Origin: Kutzneria chonburiensis
GTDB taxonomy: Bacteria; Actinomycetota; Actinomycetes; Mycobacteriales; Pseudonocardiaceae
Assembly: GCF_028622115.1 (NCBI RefSeq)
Contig: NZ_CP097263.1
Coordinates: 868,001 to 932,000, forward strand
DNA length: 64,000 bases
Reading direction: 5' to 3'
Positions within the stretch are counted from its first letter, which is position 1. Each line of letters begins with the position of its first letter. Both the position numbers and the translations under genes were made by a program. Positions 1 through 7,206 of this stretch are shown here, in pieces. The notes under the pieces are model-generated. The model saw only the letters and a list, made by a program, of their open reading frames with translations. It did no database searches and was not told where the DNA came from.

Positions 1-2
1 GC

Positions 3-986
3 CGCCACTCCTTCCGCGTCAAGTTCGAAACCCGCCCCGGTGGCGGCGACGGCCTGGCCGCCGTGGTCACCGTGCCGGCCGAGCTGGTGGTCCGTGGCAC
101 CGGCGGCCGTGAGCGTCCGCTGACCACGCCGATCGAGCCGGGGTTGAACGGCAACGCCCCGGCGCCGCGGCTCGCGCCCGACGACACCACGCGGATCCGG
201 CGCATCGACGACGAGGTCGTCTGGCCCAGTGACACCGTCGAGGACGAGCCGTGGGACCCGCCGCAGCGCAACGCCCCCGTCGTGCCCGACACGCCGCCGC
301 CCAACGTGGTCAAGGCGATCGACCCGTCGCCGACACCGCTGCCGTCCCGCAAGGGCCCGCGCAAGCCCGTCGACCCGGGAGCGCTCGAGCCGCCGACGCT
401 GCAGACCGGCTCCACGCCGGCGCCGTCGCCCGGTGACCTGCCACGTCGCACCTTCACGCCGCCGCCCGCGGTGCAGCCGCCGGCCAACCCGGCCGCCGGC
501 TGGTTCGCCGCCAACACGCCGAGTGGCCCCGACAACGCGAATCCGCCGTCGCGTCCGGAATCGGAATCCGTCCGACGACCGGAGGTCTCGCTGGAACCGA
601 CCAGCTACGCTTGGTTCGAGCACATGTCGGGGGGACCGGGAAACGGGTCGCCCGTTCAGGTGAACCCGTCGGACGCGACCGTGTCCGATCCGGTCCCGGC
701 CGCGACGCCGGAACCGGCCTGGCCGACCGAGCAGCCGACCGCGCAACCCGCGCCGCCCGCTCGGGCCCAGGGCACCCAGAACGGGGCTGGCCTGCCCAAA
801 CGCGTGCCCAAGGCGGGACTGTTCCCGTCGACGGGCGCGCCGGCGGCCGGACCCGCCAACGGTGCCGCGCACCGCGATCCGAACCGGACACGCGGGTTCC
901 TTGCCAGCTACCAGTCTGGTATCCGTCAGGACCACACTGGTGCAGCAGCGTCGAGTGAGAACGAACGGGGGCAGGAGAGCCCATGA
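3..986 (+). CDS. Conservon-type sensor kinase-like protein, C-terminal part (CvnA-like)
   Basis: The gene is open at the left edge; 327 residues are visible. They begin in what looks like the end of an ATPase domain and continue into a long Pro/Ala-rich, low-complexity tail of about 300 residues. Such tails are typical of the nitrate-sensor-like kinases that head actinobacterial conservons. No catalytic kinase motif lies inside the window, so the call rests on the tail and on context: the stop overlaps the start of a roadblock gene by 4 bp, and a DUF742 gene follows. The expected role is a membrane-associated sensor partner of a small-GTPase-like complex. This is inferred from neighbours. Confidence 0.6.
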   Translation, partial: RHSFRVKFETRPGGGDGLAAVVTVPAELVVRGTGGRERPLTTPIEPGLNGNAPAPRLAPDDTTRIRRIDDEVVWPSDTVEDEPWDPPQRNAPVVPDTPPPNVVKAIDPSPTPLPSRKGPRKPVDPGALEPPTLQTGSTPAPSPGDLPRRTFTPPPAVQPPANPAAGWFAANTPSGPDNANPPSRPESESVRRPEVSLEPTSYAWFEHMSGGPGNGSPVQVNPSDATVSDPVPAATPEPAWPTEQPTAQPAPPARAQGTQNGAGLPKRVPKAGLFPSTGAPAAGPANGAAHRDPNRTRGFLASYQSGIRQDHTGAAASSENERGQESP

Positions 987-1426
987 CCGCACCCCAGTCG
1001 CGGCAGGTGAACCAGTTCGGGTGGTTGGTCAACAACTTCGCCGAGCACGTGCCAGGTGTCGCGCACGCGGTCGTCGTGTCCGTGGACGGGGTGCTGCTCA
1101 CCTCGTCCTCACGGCTGCCGGCCGAGCGGGCCGAGCAGGTGGCCGCCATCGCGGCCGGCGCGGTCAGCCTCACCCAGGGCGCGTCCCGCTGTTTCGACGG
1201 CGGTCCGGTGCGTCGCACCGTCGTGGAGATGCAGGGTGGCATCATGCTGCTCATGACGATCATGGACGGCTCGTGCCTCGCGGTGCTCGCCGCTCCGAAC
1301 TGCGACGTTGGCCAGGTGGCCTACGAGATGACCGTCCTGGTCGACCAGGTCGGCCCGCTGCTCACACCGGAGCTGCGGACCGAGCTCAGGGTCGCCAAGC
1401 AGGCCATGGACAGCCAGCCCGTCTGA
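983..1426 (+). CDS. Roadblock/LC7 domain protein (CvnB-like)
   Basis: This 147-residue protein has the roadblock/LC7 layout: an N-terminal helix (NQFGWLVNNFAEHVPGVAHAVVVS), a central VDGVLLTSSSRL strand-turn and the helix AEQVAAIAAGAVSLTQGA, ending with GGIMLLMTIMDGSCLAVLA. Proteins of this family in conservons act with a small GTPase and are thought to modulate its cycle, comparable to MglB. The start overlaps the stop of the preceding sensor gene (ATGA), implying translational coupling. It is followed after 8 bp by the DUF742 gene. Cytosolic; the family is clear, the function inferred. Confidence 0.85.
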   Translation: MTAPQSRQVNQFGWLVNNFAEHVPGVAHAVVVSVDGVLLTSSSRLPAERAEQVAAIAAGAVSLTQGASRCFDGGPVRRTVVEMQGGIMLLMTIMDGSCLAVLAAPNCDVGQVAYEMTVLVDQVGPLLTPELRTELRVAKQAMDSQPV

Positions 1427-1434
1427 GGGTGGAG

Positions 1435-1968
1435 ATGAGTTCCGAGGACTGGGGCGAAGACCCCGCGGAGAGCACGTTCGCGGACGTGCTCAACGGTTTC
1501 ACGCTCAACGGCGGCGGCGGGCGGACCCGCCGCGGCCGGGGCGAGCCCGACGGCCGGCACGCCGAGCAGCCGCCGGCGGCGCCCGAGCCGGCGGCGCTAC
1601 CGCCGGTGGCCGCCGACCCGGACGAGTCGTCCGCCGCCATCGTCCGCGCCTACGCGTGGACCGGTGGGCGAACACGGTCCGAGGTGCCGCTCCAGATCGA
1701 GACCCTGGTCTCGACCAGCGAGCACGGCACCAGCACCGGCGAGCCCATGCAGGCCGAGTACCGGGCCATCGCCGACCTGTGCGCGCAGACCCGGTCGGTG
1801 GCCGAGATCGCCGCGCTGCTGTCGATCCCGCTCGGCGTGTCCAAGGTGTTGGTCGGCGACATGGCCAGCCTCGGGCTGGTTTTCGTGCACGCCGCCGACA
1901 ACTCGGGCGACGGCGTGCCCAACCTGGGGTTGATGGAGCGGGTGCTCAGCGGGCTGCGCCGGCTGTAG
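1435..1968 (+). CDS. DUF742 protein (CvnC-like)
   Basis: A 177-residue protein with a disordered Pro/Ala/Arg-rich N-terminal half (about residues 1-65). The C-terminal DUF742 module has the typical AYAWTGGRT motif and a winged-helix-like segment (AEYRAIADLCAQTRSVAEIAALLSIPLGVSKVLVGDMASLGLV). ATG at 1435 is chosen because GGTGGAG precedes it and it follows the roadblock stop by 8 bp. In Streptomyces conservons this gene is followed by a GTPase gene (cvnD); here the next gene is convergent and overlaps by 23 bp, so the GTPase is missing. DUF742 proteins may bind DNA or other conservon proteins; their role is not settled. Confidence 0.85.
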   Translation: MSSEDWGEDPAESTFADVLNGFTLNGGGGRTRRGRGEPDGRHAEQPPAAPEPAALPPVAADPDESSAAIVRAYAWTGGRTRSEVPLQIETLVSTSEHGTSTGEPMQAEYRAIADLCAQTRSVAEIAALLSIPLGVSKVLVGDMASLGLVFVHAADNSGDGVPNLGLMERVLSGLRRL

Positions 1969-2653
1969 TCCGCTTCTCGGCCTGGAACGCGTCCTCGTGC
2001 AGGCCGCGCCGCCAGTAGCCGGAGATCGACAGCTGGGCCACGTCCTTGACCAGGCCGCGGAGTTCCTTGACCATGCCCGCCTCGCCGTGCACGAAGGCGT
2101 GCCCGCGGCCGGCCGGCAGGGTCAGGTTCTTGACCGTCGCCACGACGTCGTCCGGGTCGACCCAGATGACGTCGTGCGGCAGGTCCTGCGGCTCGTTGCT
2201 GCCTACGATGGCAATGATCCGCGCGTTTTCGGGCAGCTGTTCGAGGGCCGCGCCGATCGCCGGCAGGGCTGCCTCGTCGCCGACCAGCAGGTGCCAGTCG
2301 GCCGTCGGGTCGGGGGTGTAGGCGCCGCCCGGGCCGAGGAAGTACAGCTCGTCGCCCGGCTTGGCGTTGGCCGCCCAGGGGCCGGCCAGCCCGCTGTCGC
2401 CGTGGTGGACGAAGTCGATCGTCAGCTCGTCGTCGTGGGCCGACCTGATCGTGTAAGTCCGGCGGGGCGGCATCTCGTTGCGGGGCAGGGTGTCCAGGTT
2501 GTCCGGGTAGACGCCGTCCACCGGGAACAGCAGTTTCACGTAGCGGTCGGTGAAGCCGTTGTCGACGGCGAGGTTGTCGCCGGTGAAGGTCACTCGGACC
2601 ATGTGCGGCGTGATCCGCTCCGTGCGGCGGACGTTGATGCGGGTCGCTGGCAT
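1946..2653 (-). CDS. Siderophore-interacting protein (FAD-binding ferric-siderophore reductase)
   Basis: A 235-residue SIP/ViuB-family flavoprotein. An N-terminal FAD-binding beta-barrel has the RTYTIRSA FAD motif (about residues 65-72) and the FVHHGDSGLAGPWA segment. It is followed by an NAD(P)H-binding half (LLVGDEAALPAIGAALEQLP) and the typical SIP C-terminal segment (ISGYWRRGLHED). These cytosolic enzymes reduce ferric siderophores to release iron. An iron box lies immediately upstream, consistent with IdeR/DmdR repression under iron sufficiency. The 3' end overlaps the convergent DUF742 gene by 23 bp. No siderophore biosynthesis or uptake genes are adjacent. Confidence 0.92.
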   Translation of the reverse strand: MPATRINVRRTERITPHMVRVTFTGDNLAVDNGFTDRYVKLLFPVDGVYPDNLDTLPRNEMPPRRTYTIRSAHDDELTIDFVHHGDSGLAGPWAANAKPGDELYFLGPGGAYTPDPTADWHLLVGDEAALPAIGAALEQLPENARIIAIVGSNEPQDLPHDVIWVDPDDVVATVKNLTLPAGRGHAFVHGEAGMVKELRGLVKDVAQLSISGYWRRGLHEDAFQAEKRTTAGAAR

Positions 2654-2657
2654 TGGT

Positions 2658-2676
2658 TCAGCTTAGCCTAACCTTA
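2658..2676 (-). promoter_or_regulatory. Iron box (IdeR/DmdR1-type operator)
   Basis: The minus strand reads TAAGGTTAGGCTAAGCTGA. This agrees at 16 of 19 positions with the actinobacterial iron-box consensus TTAGGTTAGGCTAACCTAA. It begins 4 nt upstream of the SIP start codon, so a bound regulator would cover the leader and ribosome-binding region. The position and the product (siderophore-interacting protein) both support iron-dependent repression. Confidence 0.8.
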
Positions 2677-2711
2677 CCAACGGTTGTAAACCTATAACCG
2701 TTCTTGGTCGA

Positions 2712-2717
2712 TAGGGT
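2712..2717 (+). promoter_or_regulatory. -10 box (TAGGGT) of a leaderless transcript
   Basis: TAGGGT is followed by exactly 7 nt and then the ATG at 2725, which puts the predicted transcription start on the A of the start codon. No Shine-Dalgarno sequence is present. The phosphoribosyltransferase gene is therefore probably leaderless. Confidence 0.55.
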
Positions 2718-2724
2718 AGCCGAC

Positions 2725-3222
2725 ATGAACGATCAGCGTGAGGTGCTGACCTGGGACCTTTTCGGCACCGCCAGCCGTGAGTTGGCCGCCGCCGTCGCTT
2801 CCGACGGTTTCGAGCCCGACCTGCTGCTGTCCATCGCCCGCGGCGGCCTTTTCGTCGCCGGCGCGTTGGGGTATGCGCTGGACGTCAAGAACCTGCACGT
2901 CATGAACGTCGAGTTCTACACCGGGGTGGACCAGCGCCTCGACCTTCCCGTCATGCTCCCGCCCGTGCCGTCCGCCGTCGACCTCCACGGCGCCAAGGTC
3001 CTCGTCTGCGACGACGTGGCCGACACCGGGGCGACGTTGAAGCTCGTCCGCGACTTCTGCGCCGACCAGGTCGCGGACGTGCGGTGCGCCGTCGTGTACG
3101 AGAAGCCCCATTCCACCGTCAAGTGCGAGTACGTGTGGCGGCACACCGACCGTTGGATCAACTTCCCGTGGTCGACTCTGCCCCCGGTCGTCCAGCGCCG
3201 TGGCCAGGTCCTCGATGCTTGA
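2725..3222 (+). CDS. Phosphoribosyltransferase family protein
   Basis: A 165-residue type-I phosphoribosyltransferase. The PRPP loop is VLVCDDVADTGATL (about residues 93-106), the PPi-loop region is LLLSIARGGLFVAGALG (about 33-49), and the end WINFPWSTLPP is as in bacterial xanthine-guanine PRTase-like proteins. The likely role is nucleobase salvage or a related PRPP-dependent transfer; the substrate cannot be read from sequence. ATG 2725 is preferred over an upstream GTG because TAGGGT lies 7 nt before it. Its stop overlaps the start of a macrodomain gene by 8 bp, so the two are probably cotranslated. It is divergent from the iron-regulated SIP gene. Confidence 0.85.
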   Translation: MNDQREVLTWDLFGTASRELAAAVASDGFEPDLLLSIARGGLFVAGALGYALDVKNLHVMNVEFYTGVDQRLDLPVMLPPVPSAVDLHGAKVLVCDDVADTGATLKLVRDFCADQVADVRCAVVYEKPHSTVKCEYVWRHTDRWINFPWSTLPPVVQRRGQVLDA

Positions 3223-3727
3223 GCTCGTCGAGGGTGACATCACCGCCCAGGAGGTCGACGTCATCGTCAACGCCGCCAACTCTTCCCTGCTCGGCGGCGG
3301 CGGTGTCGACGGCGCGATTCACCGGCGCGGCGGCCCTTCCATCCTGGCCGAGTGCCGTCGTCTGCGTGCCGGCCACTACGGCCGTGGCCTCCGCGTCGGC
3401 CAGGCCGTCGCCACCACCGCCGGCCGCCTCCCCGCTCGGTGGGTCGTGCACACCGTCGGTCCCGTTTGGTCCGCTACCGAGGACCGCTCCGCGTTGTTGG
3501 CCGACTGCCACCGCAATTCGTTGCGGGTAGCCGCTTCCCTCGGCGCTGTGAGCGTCGCCTTCCCGGCTGTTTCCACCGGTATCTACCGCTGGCCCTTGGA
3601 GTCGGCGGCCGACATCGCGTTGTCCACCGTGGCCGAGGAGTTGGCGGGGGAGACGTCGGTGAAGCTGGTGCGCTTCGTCCTCTTTGGACAGCAGGCTTAC
3701 GACATCTTCCGTTCGCGCGCCGTCTGA
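3215..3727 (+). CDS. Macrodomain protein (O-acetyl-ADP-ribose deacetylase-like)
   Basis: A 170-residue single-domain macro protein. It begins with the classic LVEGDITAQEVDVIVNAANSSLLGGGGVDGAIH, which holds the catalytic Asn/Asp and the glycine-rich ADP-ribose loop. Later comes the second loop SVAFPAVSTGIYRWPLESAA. MacroD-type enzymes remove O-acetyl or protein-linked ADP-ribose. ATG 3215 overlaps the phosphoribosyltransferase stop; a GTG at 3200 would only add five residues. The tight pairing with a PRPP enzyme hints at joint handling of ribose-phosphate metabolites, which is inference. A 55-bp palindromic repeat follows 13 bp after the stop. Confidence 0.92.
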   Translation: MLELVEGDITAQEVDVIVNAANSSLLGGGGVDGAIHRRGGPSILAECRRLRAGHYGRGLRVGQAVATTAGRLPARWVVHTVGPVWSATEDRSALLADCHRNSLRVAASLGAVSVAFPAVSTGIYRWPLESAADIALSTVAEELAGETSVKLVRFVLFGQQAYDIFRSRAV

Positions 3728-3740
3728 CACGCCCTTCTTT

Positions 3741-3795
3741 TGCCACATGCGCTCCCCACTTGTCACCAGAGTGCAAGTAGGAAGCGCATGTGGCA
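3741..3795. repeat. 55-bp palindromic element, copy 1
   Basis: Arms of 22 bp (3741-3762 and 3774-3795, two mismatches) flank an 11-nt loop. The outer ends read TGCCACATGCG and its complement. It lies between two convergent genes (macrodomain and PucR-type regulator), 13 and 24 bp from their stops. It could act as a bidirectional terminator, but the conserved primary sequence points to a dispersed repeat family. Four more copies are listed below. Confidence 0.85.
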
Positions 3796-3819
3796 TCACG
3801 GCCGGCGGTCGCGACCGAC

Positions 3820-5379
3820 CTACTTGGTCAACCGGAGTTGGAGTTGGGCGACGAGGCGCTGGTCGGGGTCGGAGAGGTCGAGGCCGCTGACTTCGCAGGC
3901 GCGGCGGACGCGGTAGCGCAAGGTGTTGGGGTGGACGTGAAGGACGGCGGAAGCGGAGCGGACGTCGCCGAAAGCGTCGAGGTAGGCGAGTAGGGAACGG
4001 CCGAGGTCGCTGCCGGCCAGAGGGTCGAGGCGAGGATCGCGGATGCGGGGGTTGTCGGCGAGCAAGGTGAGGGTCTCGCTGAGCAACACCTGGGTCCGTA
4101 CGTCGGCGAGGGCGGCGACGTCGAGGGACGGCCGAGCGGCGATGGCGTCGAGCACGCGGTCGGCTTCCTGGCGGGAGACGGGAACGTCCTCGAGCCCGGC
4201 GACGACGGAGCCGATGCCGGCCTGGACGGAAACGCCGAGGTGCCGGCGGGTGGCGGCGACGGCGTCCCGGGTCATGGATGTGACGGTGGCGGCGTCGGTG
4301 ACCTCAGGCAGGAGCACGTAAACGCGGCCGGCGATGGGGGTGACGAGGGCGGAACGGCGGTAAGAAGCGGCGTGCACGGAGATGATGCTGATCATCTCGG
4401 CGCGGTGCAGCTCGACCTCGGAACGGGTGCGATCGGTGCTGCGCAAGAGGAAAGCGACGACGGCGGCCGGCTTCAGAGGATCGGCGCCGATCTGGCCGGC
4501 GACGGCGGTGCCGGTGATGCGACCGCCGAGGACACCGGCGAGGAGGTTCTCCCGCAAGCGAAGACCGGCGCTGGTGGTGTTGCGGTGCTGCACGAGGTAC
4601 AAGGCAGTGATCCGGGCAGCACCGAGCAGGGCACGGTCGGCGTGCTCGGCCAACGGGTGGCTGCCCTCCTGCACCCACACGGTCCCGAGCGGCTGCGACC
4701 CGGCATGGATGCCGACGGCGATCCGCCGCTTGATCCCCAACTCGGGCCGCGCGTCGATGTGCACGACGTCCTCGCCGGAACGAAGCCGCTGGTAGACGCC
4801 CCATTCCCGGAGCATCTTGAGGTACGGCTCCGGCCCCTGCCGGCCGAGAATGGACAGCCGCCGCAGCTCGTCGACCTCGTCGGAGGACCGCGAATAGGCC
4901 AGCACCCGGTTGGCGGTGTCCTCGATGCTGACGCTGCCGCCGGTCAGGGCGGCGATGGTCTGGGCCAACGAGAACAGGTCACCGAGCACCTCGCCGGCAT
5001 CGGCGTCGGCGGTGCCACGGGCGGCGCTGACCACGTTGCGCGACAACGATTCCAGCTGCTCCCACCGCACCTCGGTCCGTACGTCCAACAGCGCGACACC
5101 GGCATCGGCGGCGGTCTGCCGCAACGGCTCGGCATCCTTGACGGCGACGGCGGTCGCCCCACGCTTGCCGGCCGCCCGCACATGCGCGGCGGCGGACCGG
5201 CCGCGGGCGCCGATCACCAGCACCAGGTCGCCGGCCCGGGAGTCGGGGGCGTCGTCGGGATCGAGGATGACGACGTCGCGCACCTCGGCGTCCAGGCCGT
5301 CGGGCGCGGTCAGCACCTCGACGAACGGCTCGCCGAGCGCGAGCAGCAGCTGCTGGATGGTCGAGCCGGGGATGACCAC
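3820..5379 (-). CDS. pruC: PucR-family transcriptional regulator of proline catabolism (PruC-like)
   Basis: A 519-residue PucR-type activator. It has an N-terminal PucR sensory region, a central GGDEF-like cyclic-phosphate fold without GGDEF signature, and the C-terminal PucR helix-turn-helix (SLLAYLDAFGDVRSASAVLHVHPNTLRYRVRR, about residues 463-494). It is divergent from pruA, and in mycobacteria a PucR-type protein, PruC, activates pruAB; the same role is inferred here. The start is uncertain. GTG 5379 has its GGA directly adjacent, while a better GGAGG (5407-5411 on the complement) has no standard in-frame start at the right distance. A perfect inverted repeat lies in the leader. Confidence 0.85.
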   Translation of the reverse strand: MVIPGSTIQQLLLALGEPFVEVLTAPDGLDAEVRDVVILDPDDAPDSRAGDLVLVIGARGRSAAAHVRAAGKRGATAVAVKDAEPLRQTAADAGVALLDVRTEVRWEQLESLSRNVVSAARGTADADAGEVLGDLFSLAQTIAALTGGSVSIEDTANRVLAYSRSSDEVDELRRLSILGRQGPEPYLKMLREWGVYQRLRSGEDVVHIDARPELGIKRRIAVGIHAGSQPLGTVWVQEGSHPLAEHADRALLGAARITALYLVQHRNTTSAGLRLRENLLAGVLGGRITGTAVAGQIGADPLKPAAVVAFLLRSTDRTRSEVELHRAEMISIISVHAASYRRSALVTPIAGRVYVLLPEVTDAATVTSMTRDAVAATRRHLGVSVQAGIGSVVAGLEDVPVSRQEADRVLDAIAARPSLDVAALADVRTQVLLSETLTLLADNPRIRDPRLDPLAGSDLGRSLLAYLDAFGDVRSASAVLHVHPNTLRYRVRRACEVSGLDLSDPDQRLVAQLQLRLTK

Positions 5380-5383
5380 TCCT

Positions 5384-5399
5384 TTGTTCGGCAGAACAA
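5384..5399. promoter_or_regulatory. Inverted repeat TTGTTC-N4-GAACAA in the pruC-pruA divergent promoter region
   Basis: Perfect 6-bp half sites are separated by 4 nt, immediately upstream of the pruC start codon. It is the only perfect palindrome noticed in the 113-bp pruC-pruA gap, and so the best candidate operator for PruC or another regulator of proline use. Binding is not shown by the sequence itself. Confidence 0.5.
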
Positions 5400-5492
5400 T
5401 CCGGTACCTCCAAGCTTAGCCGTCCGGACAACACGGCGCCGAGCGTGGCTGCATAGCCTTCTGCCATCGACGACGTCGCCGAAGGAGTGCCA

Positions 5493-7118
5493 GTGGATGC
5501 CGTGACGCAGGTCCCGACCCCCGTGAACGAGCCGGTGCTGCAGTACGCGCCGGGCAGCCCGGAGCGGACCGAGCTCGAGGCGAAGCTGGTTGAACTGGCC
5601 AAGGAGCAGATCGAGCTGCCGCTGACCATCGGCGGCGAGCGCCGGATGGGCGGCGGCGAGCGGGTCGACGTCGTGCAGCCGCACAACCACCGCCACGTGC
5701 TGGGCACCTTCGCCGGCGCCACCCAGGCCGACACCCGCGACGCGATCGCCGCGGCCAAGGCCGCGGCCCCGGCCTGGCGCGCGATGCCGTTCGACGAGCG
5801 GGCGGCGGTCCTGCTGCGCGCGGCCGACCTGCTGTCCGGCCCGTGGCGCTCGACGCTGAACGCGGCGACCATGCTCGGCCAGTCCAAGACGGCGATCCAG
5901 GCCGAGATCGACGCGGCCTGCGAGCTGGCCGACTTCTGGCGCTACAACGTGGCCTTCGCCCGTGAGCTCCAGGCCAAGCAGCCGGAGAGCTCGAAGGGCG
6001 TGTGGAACCGCACCGACCACCGCCCGCTCGAGGGCTTCGTCTACGCGATCACGCCGTTCAACTTCACCGCCATCGCCGCCAACCTGCCGACCGCGCCGGC
6101 CCTGCTGGGCAACGTGGTGCTGTGGAAGCCGTCCCCGACCCAGACCTTCGCCGCGCACCTGACCATGCGGCTGCTGGAGCAGGCCGGCATGCCCCCGGGC
6201 GTGATCAACCTGCTGACCGGCGACGGCATCGCGGTGTCCGAGGTGGCGCTGGCCGACCCGGACCTGGCCGGCATCCACTTCACCGGTTCGACCAAGACCT
6301 TCCAGCACCTGTGGGCGGGCGTCGGCGCGAACATCGCCAACTACCGCAGCTACCCGCGGCTGGTCGGCGAGACCGGCGGCAAGGACTTCGTGGTCGCGCA
6401 CCCGTCGGCCGATCTGGACGTGCTGCGCACCGCGCTGGTCCGCGGCGCCTTCGAGTACCAGGGCCAGAAGTGCTCGGCCGCGTCCCGCGCCTACGTCCCG
6501 CGTTCGGTGTGGACCCGGCTGCGTGACGGCCTCGTCGCCGAGACCGAGGCGCTGAGCATGGGTGACGTCACCGACCTGGGCAACTTCATGGGTGCGGTGA
6601 TCGACCGCCGCTCGTACGACAAGCTGGCCGGCGTGCTCGACCGGGCCCGCGCCGACAGCAAGCTGGAGGTCATCGCCGGCGGCACCGCCGACGACTCCGA
6701 CGGCTACTTCGTGCGGCCGACCGTGCTCGTGGGCGATGACCCCTCGCACGACGTGTTCAAGACCGAGTTCTTCGGCCCGGTCCTGGCCGTGCACGTCTAC
6801 GAGGACAACGACTTCGACTCGGTTTTGTCCACTGTGGACGCTGCCTCGCCGTACGCGCTGACCGGCTCGATCATCGCCGACGACCGCGCCGCCGTGCTCA
6901 AGGCGTCCGAGGCGCTGCGCTTCACCGCCGGCAACTTCTACGTCAACGACAAGCCGACCGGCGCCGTCGTCGGCCAGCAGCCGTTCGGCGGCGGCCGGGC
7001 CTCCGGCACCAACGACAAGGCCGGCTCCGTGCACAACCTGCTGCGCTGGGTCAGCCCGCGGTCGATCAAGGAGACCTTCGTCGCCCCGACCACCGTCCGT
7101 CACCCCCACCAGGGCTGA
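5493..7118 (+). CDS. pruA: L-glutamate gamma-semialdehyde (1-pyrroline-5-carboxylate) dehydrogenase
   Basis: A 541-residue aldehyde dehydrogenase of the P5C dehydrogenase subfamily. It oxidises glutamate semialdehyde to glutamate with NAD+, the second step of proline catabolism. Motifs: FVYAITPFNFTAIAANLP and WKPSPTQ in the Rossmann region, GETGGKDF with the general-base Glu, and YQGQKCSAASR with the catalytic Cys. Family length is about 540. GTG 5493 is chosen because GAAGGAG ends 5 nt before it. It is divergent from the PucR-type regulator and is followed by pruB across a 55-bp palindromic repeat. Confidence 0.95.
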   Translation: MDAVTQVPTPVNEPVLQYAPGSPERTELEAKLVELAKEQIELPLTIGGERRMGGGERVDVVQPHNHRHVLGTFAGATQADTRDAIAAAKAAAPAWRAMPFDERAAVLLRAADLLSGPWRSTLNAATMLGQSKTAIQAEIDAACELADFWRYNVAFARELQAKQPESSKGVWNRTDHRPLEGFVYAITPFNFTAIAANLPTAPALLGNVVLWKPSPTQTFAAHLTMRLLEQAGMPPGVINLLTGDGIAVSEVALADPDLAGIHFTGSTKTFQHLWAGVGANIANYRSYPRLVGETGGKDFVVAHPSADLDVLRTALVRGAFEYQGQKCSAASRAYVPRSVWTRLRDGLVAETEALSMGDVTDLGNFMGAVIDRRSYDKLAGVLDRARADSKLEVIAGGTADDSDGYFVRPTVLVGDDPSHDVFKTEFFGPVLAVHVYEDNDFDSVLSTVDAASPYALTGSIIADDRAAVLKASEALRFTAGNFYVNDKPTGAVVGQQPFGGGRASGTNDKAGSVHNLLRWVSPRSIKETFVAPTTVRHPHQG

Positions 7119-7120
7119 AG

Positions 7121-7175
7121 TGGCACATGCGGCGCGCATTTGACGCTGGAAGGCAAATGCGCGCCGCATGTGACA
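7121..7175. repeat. 55-bp palindromic element, copy 2
   Basis: Arms 7121-7142 and 7154-7175 are complementary at 21 of 22 positions, with an 11-nt loop. The ends are TGGCACATGCG and TGTCACATGCG (inverted). It starts 2 bp after the pruA stop and lies inside the pruA-pruB operon, where such a stable hairpin could attenuate or process the transcript. Confidence 0.88.
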
Positions 7176-7206
7176 AAACGATGATTGCAGAGAGTGAGGA
7201 AACCCC

